Below, in pieces: positions 25,480 to 36,573 of a stretch of DNA of 64,000 nt (position 1 is the first letter of the stretch; every line of letters begins with the position of its first letter). This DNA comes from Lineus longissimus. Lineage: Eukaryota; Nemertea; Pilidiophora; Heteronemertea; Lineidae. The stretch is taken from assembly GCF_910592395.1 (NCBI RefSeq), contig NC_088316.1, positions 2,046,001 through 2,110,000 of the forward strand, in the 5' to 3' direction. Both the position numbers and the translations under genes were made by a program. Below the pieces are notes generated by a model, which saw only the letters and a program-made list of their open reading frames with translations, ran no database searches and was not told the origin of the DNA.

Positions 25480-25630
25480 GGTAATAAAGGTAGAGGAAAA
25501 AAAGGTACGGAAATAAAGGTACAGGAAATAAAAGTACAGGAAATAAAAGTACTGGAAATAAAGGTACCGGAAAAAAAGGTACTGGAAATAAAGGTACACA
25601 AAATGGCATAAATAGGTAAAAAAGGTACAC
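25480..25630. repeat. Minisatellite, ~18-bp unit
   Basis: About eight degenerate copies of a unit like GGAAATAAAGGTACAG. The long open frames across it on the - strand are a by-product of the repeat. Confidence 0.85.
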
Positions 25631-26260
25631 AATTTTTTAAGAATTTTTTTAGAATCTTATGTTCTTCAACTGGTTCAGATTCGGCCTATGCCTTTTTCTT
25701 TTCTTGCCCATTTTCCACTGGAAGAAAGCTATCCACAGATGCCAGTTTCATATTTTGCTAGAAGGGCCTTATTCCAAGGTGAACCAATCTACCTGCTGCC
25801 CCGCCCTTCAATCCCTATCTCAATGGAAGCAGAAATTTACAATGTTTAAATTCCGTGCTTGAAAGGACACAACTTGCTCAAGGGTGGATTCGTCTTCAGA
25901 GGGCGGAATTACAATCAGCTACCTGCTACCAAAGACAATAATACGTCTTATTGTTCCTCTCTGACAGATTGACGGCCCTTTAAAATGAATATGAATCCCC
26001 ATGGGTGATTGATTAGTCTTCAGAGGGCGGAACTACCTGCTACTTGCGCTCTTACAAAACTTAATTTCCCTATTTTCAAGCCCTTTCGCACCCCATGAGA
26101 AACTGCCTCTTTGGAATTCATTATCAATTGCCAGAGGGTTGACTCGCCGAGAGAAATTGAACAGAGGTTTTAGGATCTATGCCATTGCCATACTGAACTT
26201 CCAGCACGTTGTCTGGAAGTTGAGCAAGGTCAATACATTGAGGGTCAAGATGTGCCATTG

Positions 26261-26475
26261 TCCCTTTTGTCTCAGATGATGGAACGACCAATATCCATGT
26301 CGTGAGAGAATGGAAGGACAGAATAGATATATGTCACAACAGGCTGTTCTTTTGTCTTCAGATAATGGAACACCCACTGTCTAAGCCTTGGGAGGATGGA
26401 AGGACAGAAGACAAGATGCCACAACAGGCTGTCCTTTTGTCTTCAGATGATGGAACAACCACAATCCATTACATT
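26261..26475. repeat. ~85-bp tandem repeat, about 2.5 copies
   Basis: CTTTTGTCT(TC)AGATRATGGAAC recurs near 26263, 26348 and 26433, with GATGGAAGGACAGAA and CACAACAGGCTGT blocks between. A related motif, CTTCAGAGGGCGGAA followed by CTACCTGCTAC, occurs dispersed nearby at about 25893, 26012 and 26773. Confidence 0.75.
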
Positions 26476-27178
26476 TTATAGTCCCTGCCATGAATATCTG
26501 CCATTTCGAAAAATTACCAAGGGTTGTGCCCATGTCTTCAACTCCTAGTGGTACTAGCATCTGGCCTCTGAAGACAAACACAGGCTTTCATTTTTATGTT
26601 CTGAAGACCACCAGATCTCAAAATATTTTCTTTGCAGGATGTGGTTCTCTTTCAGCTCCTCACCTGAGAACCTATCTGAAATATCACAAACTTCCAAAGG
26701 GTGGGACCTCAGACATGCTGAAACCAGCCAACTTCATTTTGTTGAAAATATTGCCTCAGGGCAGATTTGTTTCCGGAGGGCGGAAGCTACCTGCTACTGA
26801 AGACGATTTCTAGCTATTGTTGGCAACCCCTTCAGCAACACCTGAAAAGCTGTCCTCTTTAGAGGACTTGAGGCTCAGGGTGGATTTGCCTTCACAGGAG
26901 ACAAGACCACTAATGAATATTCATAGGTTGGAGTGTCCAGGCCTATCTATTAGACGAGTGCATGTTTTTTACTCTCAAGTACATATTTGGAGAGGTATTG
27001 AAAAAATATTTGCTGTGGCAAGTCTACAGATATAAAGAAATTATTTGATGAAAAAATTAATTTCGAATTTTGCTAATTGGGTAATAGGGGGCGTGTTTTG
27101 AGTTTTTTCTGCCAGTTGGCTGAAAAGAGTGGAAATATCAAAGTCTGTCTAATTTGTCGATTAAAAAAAAATTTCCGC

Positions 27179-27345
27179 GGTCAATCACCAATTTAAATCG
27201 CACCAGTTACTCGAAAGACTAACCCGTATATCATATCCGAATTTCAGTTTCACTAGTTGACGCATTCTTTGATGCGTCGCGGTCAAACATTGACAATTTA
27301 ACTGCTAAAAGGCTTAAAAAATCAATTGTGGTCTTGTCTCACAGA
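27179..27345 (+). repeat. Dispersed repeat D, copy 1
   Basis: Blocks CACCAGTTACTC, ATATCATATCC, ATTTCAG and GTGGTCTTGTCTCA appear in the same order and spacing at 59083-59250. The two copies are diverged, so this is an old dispersed element of unknown class. Confidence 0.65.
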
Positions 27346-28892
27346 GGAGGACACCACCTGTTGCAATGTCATATAAAAGCGTCAATCAGGTTCTGATGCA
27401 GCTAATTAATGTGGTTAATTAGGGAATTGATGAAACCAGTTAATTAGTGTTCGTTGAGAAAAGCCCAATTGGGAGAGCTTTTCTGAGCAATCTCCCCAAA
27501 CATTTTAAACTAAAATTATGAATAATTCAACAGAACCCCCGAGGTCAGTGGACAAATTTCCATTTTCATTATATTATAGAATTCTTATAATCTGGGTGCA
27601 GGGGACAATCATTTTCGACATCATCTCCTAAAAATGCTTCGACTGCCACAGGGCAGGAATACTTGGGCGGACCCCGGTACCAACACTGAAAGAAAATCTC
27701 ATCACATCTTCAAAATCTGTCTCCGTGATGAAGCCCTCTTCAAAAGATGCCACTTGTCGTGGAGCTGCAGCGACTGAGAAATTTCCATCTCGTCAGGTGT
27801 TCTTAAGAAACCAACCTACTCTTCCCCGGGGCAAAAACCTGTGGAATCACTGCATCACGCTTGGGTGGAGAGGCCCAAGGACTCAGAGCAGATGCACAGT
27901 GACAATGGGCACGCAAATTTAAAGAGCAATAGAAATTTGAGATGAGAACATTATAACTGGATCAAGGGTCTCTTGTCAGCTCCTCGAGGGGAGGTGATAG
28001 GACCTTAGCGTCACTTCGTCAAGGAATTCCACGTCAAGTTTGCCCAAACTCAACACTTTCCAACCAAAACACATGTGAAGCATTTTCAACCCAACTTGGG
28101 CGAAACAAATACTTGATATTTTCAAGCTTAAATATTCCACCCCAAGTTGGTATAAGTTGGACATAAATTTCTCCTCTCTATGCACACTTTTGACAGAAAA
28201 TGGGATGAAATCTAAAAATCAAAATAAATATGGAAAATTGGTGTTTACAAACATAAACGGTTGTCGTTTATTATTATTTATTTGAATTTAAAATCTGAGC
28301 AATGATTTTTGGTTCAGTGACTGATGGTGCATTTTCGAATTTGGAGGGGAGGAGTTACCTTTTCAGGAGATTGAGATGTCCCAGGATAAAGTGTCCGGGG
28401 AAAAGGATTTATGATGCACTTTAATCTCGGAGCTACTGATGGTCTTGGCTTCCATAGAACCATATTCCGTAACACGTCAGATGACAATATGGACAGATGC
28501 ATGGTCTTGGCCGACCAGCTGGAAGAGTGAAATTGCTTGAGAAACACAACATCTATAATCAACACAAACCCATTATTTTAATACAAATAAAACTTTTATT
28601 CCATCCAATAAATATATACCATTTTCTCACTATAAACCAGCATCCAGACAAAAAACATACAGCTACTGTAAAATCAGACAGGGGTCATCGTGACTTTTAA
28701 ATGCTAGGTCCGTCAATCAATATTTCAAATTAAGCAATTTGTGATTTTTGAATTATGTCAACACACACTGAGTCTTAATTTTAACAATACTGTCACTGAA
28801 CATTGACATAAAAACACAACACATGCCAAGTTTCATCAAACTAGCATTTCTTGTTACTGCATTAAAGACATGTTAATTCCTTATTACCAGTT

Positions 28893-28946
28893 GGCCACAT
28901 CTTGGAGGAATTATACTTGTCAAGTATAATTCCTCCAAGGCCACAT
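28893..28946. repeat. Perfect 39-nt palindrome flanked by 8-bp direct repeats
   Basis: The left arm CTTGGAGGAATTATACTTG (28901-28919), a single central T (28920) and the exact inverted right arm (28921-28939) form a perfect inverted repeat. GGCCACAT stands on both sides (28893-28900 and 28939-28946, sharing one base with the right arm). Confidence 0.9.
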
Positions 28947-30271
28947 GAATGAACCAGGCCTTTGAGGTGGCAGTACCTGTCTAGTGGAACTCATCATAAC
29001 AGAACCAGTGCTGCCACCTAGAGATGGAACAGCCCCTCACCAGTTTTACAGTAATTTGAAGTAAATAAGACATTTAGAATAAATAGATCTAATCAAAAAA
29101 ATGATTTGGCACGAGACAATTAAAAATTCTATCAACAGGCTGAACTAAGCATTGAATTCTGCCCCCCCCCCCCTCCCCAAAAACTGATATGGAGAGTCAT
29201 TTTATGGCTTAAAATCACAATTTTGGGTGGTTATCTTTATAATAAGTCAGTTTTGCCCAACATCATCCTGGTTGACAAATTAAGTTCAAAGGTATTTATA
29301 CATACTGTAAGCACATCAACTGGAACGCCCACTCAGTAATTTCAACACAAAAACCTCCCCAGAACATAGGTTTCGTAGCAGAGAGTTCTACCTGTGTTTG
29401 TACTTTAATATAAAGGAAGATTCAAGAAAACGGTTGATAAAAAAACCATACCAGTAAGCTAAATCACAACTCTAAAGCTTAAAGCCATAATTATTGGTAT
29501 TAAACATGCTCATAATCTGTCTGAATTGATCCCACAACGAAGATCGAATGCACGAAAGTTATCTCTGCGAGCAGCCACTGAATTACAAATAATTACTCAC
29601 AAGCCATCACAACCAACTGCTGCTGCCCCCACACCAGAGACAATGACACTAAATGGCACCAGCAGGATACATAAATGGATGCAAAATGGAGCAAAAGCAA
29701 GATAATAAACTAGCACAAGGACAAGTCTTTACACTGCAAACAATACTGATCAGTCTGCATAACTTATCAAATTCAATATTAAACCTGTCTGATAAATGAC
29801 TAACAAGTGGCAATTGTTTTATGACTATAACGAGTACCATTCGTCCTCAACAACAGCAAACCTAACAAATATATTTATTTCCTTCTAATATATCCTAGTT
29901 ATAACACCGTAAACTGCTTACAACAAATATCACAGTCAACAATTCACTATAGGGTCAACTTGGGAATAAGACATGTTGGTTTTCGATACAAAAATGGCTT
30001 CCAGCAGGACCACAGCTTCTCCTAACTGGATCATTGAATTTCTATACAGAAATATCTATGGCGCTTTTTCATATACCAATTTTTTAATAGATTTTGTAAA
30101 GGAATTCTATATATAGAATTTTCATAGCTGTATTTGCCTTCGTAAGTGGTTAATTTTTAAGTAGAAACAGCTGTTATCTGAAATGCATCCTAAATATTAT
30201 ACCTGTATATGGCATATGTTATTGTGACAATTCAACCAAACGATGCAAGTAGGAACAATCCTACTGGAATA

Positions 30272-30433
30272 CAGAAGAACCTCCTTCCCTCCAAACACTT
30301 CTCTAATAAGGACTCTAGTTTTGGTCCCAAATTGGTTGTTTCTTTTCAAATTGACCTCTCTAATCAGGACACCTCTCTATTAAGGACATCACTTGTCAGT
30401 CACGAGAGTGTCCATAATAGAGAGGTTCTACTG
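30272..30433 (+). mobile_element. MITE family A, near full-length copy (162 bp)
   Basis: It begins CAGAAGAACCTCC and ends GAGGTTCTACTG, with TA on both sides, and carries the family body TTTTGGTCCCAAATTGGTTG and GGACACCTCTCTATTAAGGA. The ends and TA target resemble pogo/Tigger-type Tc1-mariner elements. It has no coding capacity. Confidence 0.8.
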
Positions 30434-31019
30434 TACATCTGAGAGTGAACACATCAGTGGGGTTCAGGAATGTCGATCTATACTCAACAAAAACTACCAT
30501 GTAAATTTTCTTTGATAATTATGTCAACTTCAGTGGATTGCAGGAATGTAGACTAGTAACAGTAAATGCTTTGATTAACTGGAAAATGTTCAAGCGATGC
30601 CAATAACCAATTGATACCATCAGGGTCCTTCTTTAACGCTTTCTCTCATTAATTTCCCTTTCGCTGCTGAAAGCATCATTCGGCCTGCACAAACCAGATC
30701 TAAGCTGTCCATAGCACCGCTAAACAGTGGTGGCACCTAACCAAGCATTCAAAAGTGTCGCCTTTGACAACATTTGGAACAAACTGATGTTTTACAAGTG
30801 TTTATAGCATGTTAAGAAAGGCTAAGGGCCAGTGCTGATGAATTAAAGTCACAAAGGTATATGACATGCTATGCACGGGACCGCACCTGATGTGACATGT
30901 CACATGACATGCACGTCATCCGCTGTAAACGGGTTAAAGTCTTCTTTATTTCCCCAGGCTTTATAGTTTACATCACATGCATCTTATAACAGAAAGCATC
31001 CAATAGCATCAACATCTTC

Positions 31020-31025
31020 TTTATT
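31020..31025 (-). promoter_or_regulatory. Candidate poly(A) signal of the SLC7 gene
   Basis: TTTATT on the + strand reads AATAAA on the - strand, 76 bases past the stop codon at 31101-31103. Another TTTATT near 30948 is a second option. Confidence 0.5.
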
Positions 31026-31100
31026 TTCCACTTTTATAAAGAAATTTGATTCTGTCCACCGATATTTGCCGACTTATTTCTTGTCACACCTGAATTCTTC

Positions 31101-34100
31101 CTAATCATATTGGTTATCCTCTGGCAGCAGATAAAACAACTTCTGGAGGAACCTCTGCACATGGACTGGAAAGGAAAGTAGAAAACTTGTACGAAAGGTC
31201 AAGTAACAGTTTAAACTAGCCTTTGCGGCCCCAGAGACCTAATGGAACTCTTTTTAGTGCTGCCATCTATTCTTGAAACAAAGTAGCAGAGTAGCAAACT
31301 AATCAGCTTAATTATTTATTGCCATTTGCAATGTGAGGACTAAGTCACTGATGCATAAGTAAGGGCCACTGGTGCCAGTAGTGAAAGTCAGTTGTAACCC
31401 CAACCACAACCAAAATTGGTCATTTCCCCTCTCTAACCAGGACACCTCTCAATAAGAGATAGCACATGTCGGATTGAAGGGTGTCCGTAATAGCGAGGTT
31501 CAACTGTACTTACTTGAACTTCTCCCAATCCACTTCGGTTTCTTCTCCCACTTGAACATAACGAAGTAGACTGGTATCCCGGAGACCACCATGGCAACGC
31601 CGATAGCGGTCTCCACCGGGCTGTCATACCATGGGAAGATCACCAGGAATAAGGCAATGAGAAGATACATGGCTGGGATAAACAACCACACCTGGGAAGG
31701 AACAAAACCAGAGAATTTAACGACTGGGGGTTAAAGAACCAATGGCATCGTTAAGGCCACAATAACAAAGCTTTCCGTTTCCTAGTCACCGTCCACTCTA
31801 TAGTAGTAGTTCCCATTCTTGAAAGGAAAAAAATTGAAAATAAAAAATCTGACAGAATTTTAATCCAGACTCGACCATGTAAACATGTTACCTTTAATTA
31901 AGCACGTTATCTTTAACTTCACACTTTTGGTTTGAGAAAGGAAAACTTTGACAGCATGTTACCTTTAATGGTCTTTCGAGTTCTGGTTGTTTCCATCTGA
32001 GGTATAGCATCCCAATAATCGGCACGGCGAGAAGGCTTGATTCTATGAACTCCAAGTATGTGATCATTTTGTAGACGTCCGACGACACCAGCATACACAG
32101 ACTGAAAAAGCACTGAAAAGAGAAAACGATCGTCTAGAGAAGGTAAGAAACAAAGATTCAGGGCGGGTGCAGATCAAAGATCTCATCAAAATTACTGATG
32201 CTTTCATAGATACAAATATGAAAATAAGGGGAGCGTGCATTTGAGACATTCTCTGACGAAGACTTTACTTACAAGGACTAGAAGTGTAACCATAGGTGTA
32301 AGGTATTTCGGGTTGACCATGGACACATAGGAAGGCAGATGGCCAACTCTAGCACCAGCGAACAGGACTCTGAAATACAAATACATGCATAATTGAGAAT
32401 CATTTACAACTTCTTTAGAACTAAATCTCTAGGCCACCCGTCCTGTGGAGGTAGGGGAGTGATACTGTTCCCTTCTAGACTTGTTGCGTGGTTCTCATTG
32501 TCTCCACAGCATGTTACCTCGTACAACCAATGGAAACGTCCAATAAGCCAAAGGTTCATTTCGTAAGTGGCACGTCACAAGGTCATATACAAACACGGAC
32601 CAGGCCAAAACTGCACCAGGGAAAAGTCTATGGATAAGCAACCTGACGGATCACAGCAAATTTTAGTTCTGCAGTGGCTGAGGATAACCAATCAACAGAA
32701 AGGAGGATATTTCACCTCTCTCAGAAGTGAATGGCTCTGTCAATGCACATGGACAAACTTCGAACATTCAGGAACTGCCAGAAGTTGATAGTTATCAGCA
32801 TCATATCATTGCTGGTGTCGTAACCCTTTGGATTTCAGCCAGGTATTGAGTCCACTATAGGCTACTGTCCACCTATGTGGGATCTTTTACTCGCCCTGGC
32901 ATAGACACTCAGGTACAAAGGACCACAACATTTCATCTCATCCGACCAACTCCCGAATTTGTATATGTTGTACACACCTTGAACAAGACAATAATAATGT
33001 ATTGACACTACCAAGGGTTGACATGGCGACAAACACAGGCATTATCCAAGCCATTGGTCCTAGCACCCTTCCAGCATACACCTGTAACATAATGATCATA
33101 TCATTACCAAGCAAAATAAAGTATACTCCAGGGAGCAAGGTAGTGTGGGGGGTCATTCTCCAAGCACTGTCATTGGTAATCATCGTTGACAAGGAAGTCT
33201 AACTCGCTTTACTGACTCTGCAAATTTTAACGGTAGTGTCTAAAATGTGGCAGGATCGAAGACCAGGAAATTGTGTAGGGGTTGGAGTGACAAGACTGAA
33301 GATATAATTTTAGTTCATTAGTTGCCTCCTAGGTGGAAGCACTGTAGGAGTGCCAATGGGAGCAGACATTAGGAAGCTGCGGAACGTCCAGTTTCCAACG
33401 AGTCGATACCTACCACGGCTGTTGCGTCTGACGCTATCATTTCCTGCGGGGTCAAGGCCGTGAAGTACGCCAGATTTGTCAATAAATAAACGATTGTGAC
33501 CAGCGGTATGGCGATGGCAATTGCAATGGGAAGAGTTCTGAAAAGAAAGAATATCTGGAATGAGCAGAATTATAACGAATAAACGAATGAATGATTGATT
33601 GAATGTAATTCACATTTCTGTATCCAAATCTGGGGGCAGCCCCAGGGACTACCATTAATGAATAAAACCCTTGATGATGATGAAGAAGAAACGTCCATTG
33701 AGTAACTGAGCGTTGACAAAAAGATGTTTGGGGCCCCTCACCAGCAGTCCCCCAACCATCTGAGCGGGTGTCCCAGGCCCCAGGCCACGAGGAATATACA
33801 AAGATAAGGACCAAAAGTGGACAACTTACACTGGGCCCTCAAAAGCATTGACTGCACCATGGGTAAGGTCTGTGCAAGTTAGGACTACGCAATAAGCAAG
33901 GAAGGAGGTACCCACATGTAATGGTTAGATTTTTCCCAAGCTAAATTCTTTGCGCCAGATCAGTGCCAAAAGCGAATATAGGTTTTTCAAAGACACCTCA
34001 CCGCAATGGATTTTCAATCTCCTCTGTTAAATAGTTTATGCTGTCCCTGTAACACATGCAAAGATATTAAAACCAGCCTTACCGCGAGGGATTTCTTATC

Positions 34101-36509
34101 TCCTCTGTCAAGCAATTCACCATGTCCCTGAAAATATTCAAGAATAATTAATATCTGTACGTTAAAACCTATGGATCTAGCCCAGTATCTAGATTGATCT
34201 TCACCTCGGGTCTTTCTCTCAAGTCATCTGATGTCCAGGACATCAACGGTGCAAGCATGTCGCACCATGTCTACCACAGCTTCCTCAAGATCTCGATCTA
34301 AACCTACAATAGCTGCATCCCGCATCACTACATGTACGTCCAATCATTTCACTTTGGGTCTCCCTTGGCACTGGGTTGGCAGATGTGGCCAAAAGACGTG
34401 TTTTACGTGCAAATTTGGCCCCATTTGAAATGAAAGGTGATGTTCTGCCCCCTTCCCCAGGACCAAAAAGGAAAAAACGGCCCCGTCTGTACCCGTACTT
34501 TTTAGTTTTACAACATTTGTTACCACTAATATAGCCACCTGCCTGGCGAACCAAGTCTTACCAGCCTGAATATGCCCACATCCCGGCATAGATGGCTAGG
34601 GCTATCTGGCCAGGATCATGAGTTGTCCCCTGGAACATGTCATGGAAGTTCTCAGTTCGACCTTCAAAAGAAAACAAAAATGGAAACACTTCTACTATCG
34701 GCTTCTCTGAAGCGTTTTAAAACAGAATCAACAGTCTGGTAAGGTTATCAGTTAAGGGCGAAGGCGTTTGTGTGTTGGCCTGTGCCAAGAGTGAGTCAAT
34801 GCTATGAGCTACTGTCCACCTGTGCACGGTCTTTTAGTTGCATTGGTATAGACGCCAGCTTACTGTCTGATCCGGAGAGCCACGGCTTTTTGCCAGAATG
34901 ACCAGGGATCAGACCCAGGACCTGCTGCTTTACAGGCAGACCCGATAGCCTTAAGGCCATCACAAGTGCTGTCCTTATTAAGGAGGTGTCCTGATTAGAG
35001 AGGTCAAATTAAATGCAAACAACCAGTGTGGGACCAAAACTAGTGTGGAGAGGGTGTCCTTAATAGAGAGGTGTCCGCAAAGCGAGGTTTCACAGTATTT
35101 GTATCTCTTGCCATTCACTCTCATAAATAATGCACAAATCACATGTAAATTAATTCCGCAAACGGAATTGAATTCAAACCTGCAGTCAAATACCATAAGC
35201 CAGGTGCATAAGTAGGTTAGGAAATTCATCAATCAGGCTCATGTAATATGGGTTAACGCTTTTGACCAAATGACACTTTTTGAAATTTTTCGGCCAAAAT
35301 CATGGTCAAAAACACATTTTATGGTAATTCTATGCCCATGTTCTTTGGCAGGGCAGCAGAACCCCTGCTGGGGGGGGGGGCACTGTGGTAATTTCTAAAT
35401 ATAAGTGTAACCCTTCCAAGACCGACCTGTCCTATTATATGCCATTAATTTTTGAGGTTGTTACAACTAAAACTTACCTTTACACAGCTGGACAATTCCC
35501 ATCACAATAATCAGCCCGAGAGCCAGAAGTTTCCCAAACATGAAGAAAGTCTGTAATCTCGTCACGAGCTTAACGTTGTAACAGTTGATAAAGGTCAGGA
35601 ACACTGAAAATAGACGGGACAAGTTTTAAAGGGACAATGGTAACATTTGATAAGTGTAAGTCACAGACATTGTAAAGAGGTCTCGGTTTACCCTTCTTGT
35701 CCTCAAAGATGCTAATGGGGAAGAAGAGGTGTTTAAACCATGTGTTAATTTCAGGCAAATAACATGGGCAGTGCCAGGATATCCAAAGGGGCACCGCCTT
35801 TGAATATTGCAATATCACAGAGTCGAGTGGGTAGACGATGGGGCAACTTACATATCAAAACTGCTGCTATCAACCGTGTTGCCGACTGTGGAACTGGGTA
35901 TCCCTCAAAGAAGTTCTGCACCGTGTAAAATGCAAAGGTGAGTGAGACGACAGCGGCACCGACTGGAGATCGAATCAGGACCGAGATCCACATGGTCAAG
36001 AAAGCCAGCAGTCCACCAAATATTTCATTGATATAGATATAAATGCCACCAGAATATGGTAGAGACGTCCCCAGTTCGGCATAGCATAGCGATCCTACTA
36101 GGGAGAACATACCACATATCGTCCATACTATCATCGATAGCCCTATGGACCCGGCGTGCAAGATCACACCTTTGGGGCTTACAAATATCCCACTACCGAT
36201 CATAGAGTTCACGATAACGCTTATCGCACTCAGGAGTCCGAGCTGACGTTTCAGGCGGACATATTTCGTCGATTCATCATTTAGGAGGATCTCTTCTAAA
36301 GGTTTAGCATCGTGGATATCGAGGCCTAACGTCGTCGCTTGCTGGCGGTTTTCCTCTGATTCTTGGTCATCGCTATGGATACTCGATGAGTAACTTTCAG
36401 TGTCGGACGTTGAGGATTGCGAGAGGAGCGGCACATCGGAAAATTCCCGATGTTTCGGTTTCCCTCGGTGGTGACGTCTCTTTAACGGGCTCTTCAGACG
36501 AATACTCAT
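31101..36509 (-). CDS. SLC7-family amino-acid transporter (LAT / b0,+AT-like light chain); complete, ten coding exons in the mature message plus one alternative exon
   Basis: Coding exons in transcript order are 35852-36509, 35478-35603, 34562-34661, then 34083-34127 or 34002-34046, 33414-33537, 32978-33081, 32273-32369, 31963-32112, 31514-31691 and 31101-31165. With one 45-nt exon this gives 1647 nt, 548 codons plus stop, and all phases close. IGSGIF (residues 104-109), AELGT, TEEI.NP and [12 protein letters not shown] are hallmarks of the LAT branch of APC transporters; the family has 12 membrane spans and exchanges large neutral or cationic amino acids. The N-terminus is unusually long (~87 residues before the first span), Ser- and acid-rich, and contains DVPLL (25-29), a DXXLL-type sorting motif. 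The Cys that normally bonds the SLC3 heavy chain is replaced by Tyr204 (EGYPVPQ). The substrate and exact orthologue are unresolved. Confidence 0.92.
31389..31506 (+). mobile_element. MITE family A copy abutting the last SLC7 5' splice site
   Basis: The left end CAGTTGTAACCCC is degenerate and the right end GAGGTTCAACTG is clear, followed by TA at 31507-31508. On the transcript strand this TA is position 6-7 of the intron that begins GTAAG at 31513, so the element lies directly against the splice donor. Confidence 0.75.
32815..32915 (-). mobile_element. SINE body fragment
   Basis: TACTGTCCACCTATGTGGGATCTTTTACT and flanks (read in short blocks: CTACTGTCCACCT, ATCTTTTA, GGCATAGACAC) match the body of the element at 34760-34962. 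The tRNA-like head is absent or too degraded to see. It lies in an SLC7 intron. Confidence 0.5.
34002..34046 (-). CDS. SLC7 alternative exon, version 2
   Basis: A 45-nt exon with acceptor CAG and donor GTGAGG. It encodes (W)[14 protein letters not shown](R), residues 295-310 of the transporter. It has the same length and phase (2 in, 2 out) as 34083-34127. It lies 36 nt downstream of that exon in the transcript. Confidence 0.88.
34083..34127 (-). CDS. SLC7 alternative exon, version 1
   Basis: A 45-nt exon with acceptor CAG and donor GTAAGG. It encodes (W)[14 protein letters not shown](R). It shares the TEEI.NP core with version 2 but differs at five to six positions, including two beside the unwound part of membrane span 6. 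Confidence 0.88.
34760..34962 (-). mobile_element. tRNA-related SINE in an SLC7 intron
   Basis: On the - strand a head with GGCTATCGGG (weak A box) and GGGTCTGATCCC (weak B box, two mismatches to GGTTCGANTCC) precedes a body containing AAAAGACC and AGGTGGACAGTAGC, shared with 32815-32915. Assignment to a named family is not possible here. Confidence 0.5.
34966..35095 (-). mobile_element. MITE family A copy, one end truncated
   Basis: It ends GAGGTTTCACAG followed by TA, and carries the GTGTCCTTAATAGAGAGGTG and GAGAGGTCAAATT blocks of the family in reverse orientation. It lies in the intron between SLC7 exons 2 and 3. Confidence 0.7.
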
Positions 36510-36523
36510 CTTAGAAATTCAGT

Positions 36524-36571
36524 TCAGTTGATTGGAAGACTAATAGGAAGAATTTGAAAGTTGGCCATCAT
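36524..36571 (-). promoter_or_regulatory. Upstream ORF in the SLC7 5'UTR
   Basis: A 15-codon frame opens with two consecutive ATGs and ends in TGA 14 nt before the SLC7 ATG. A good acceptor (TTTCATTTCAG) ends at 36574, so the first coding exon probably starts at 36573 and carries this frame in the 5'UTR. Position and closeness suggest translational damping of the main frame; this is inference. Confidence 0.45.
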
Positions 36572-36573
36572 TT

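Larger units (their letters stand above)
14760..31019. other. Gene-poor interval of ~16 kb between OBI1 and the SLC7 gene
   Basis: I find no exon with both good splice sites and recognisable protein in this interval. It contains a TTTG microsatellite, CRE clusters, copies of repeats B, C and D, a short foldback element, an 18-bp and an ~85-bp tandem repeat, one MITE and a perfect palindrome, listed separately. Because it lies upstream of OBI1 and downstream of the SLC7 gene (both on the - strand), it may include OBI1 promoter and enhancer sequence. Confidence 0.55.

Noticed and set aside
30890-30905. 16-bp palindrome ATGTGACATGTCACAT
   Set aside because: Short palindromes of this size are expected by chance in 64 kb, and no gene start is adjacent.
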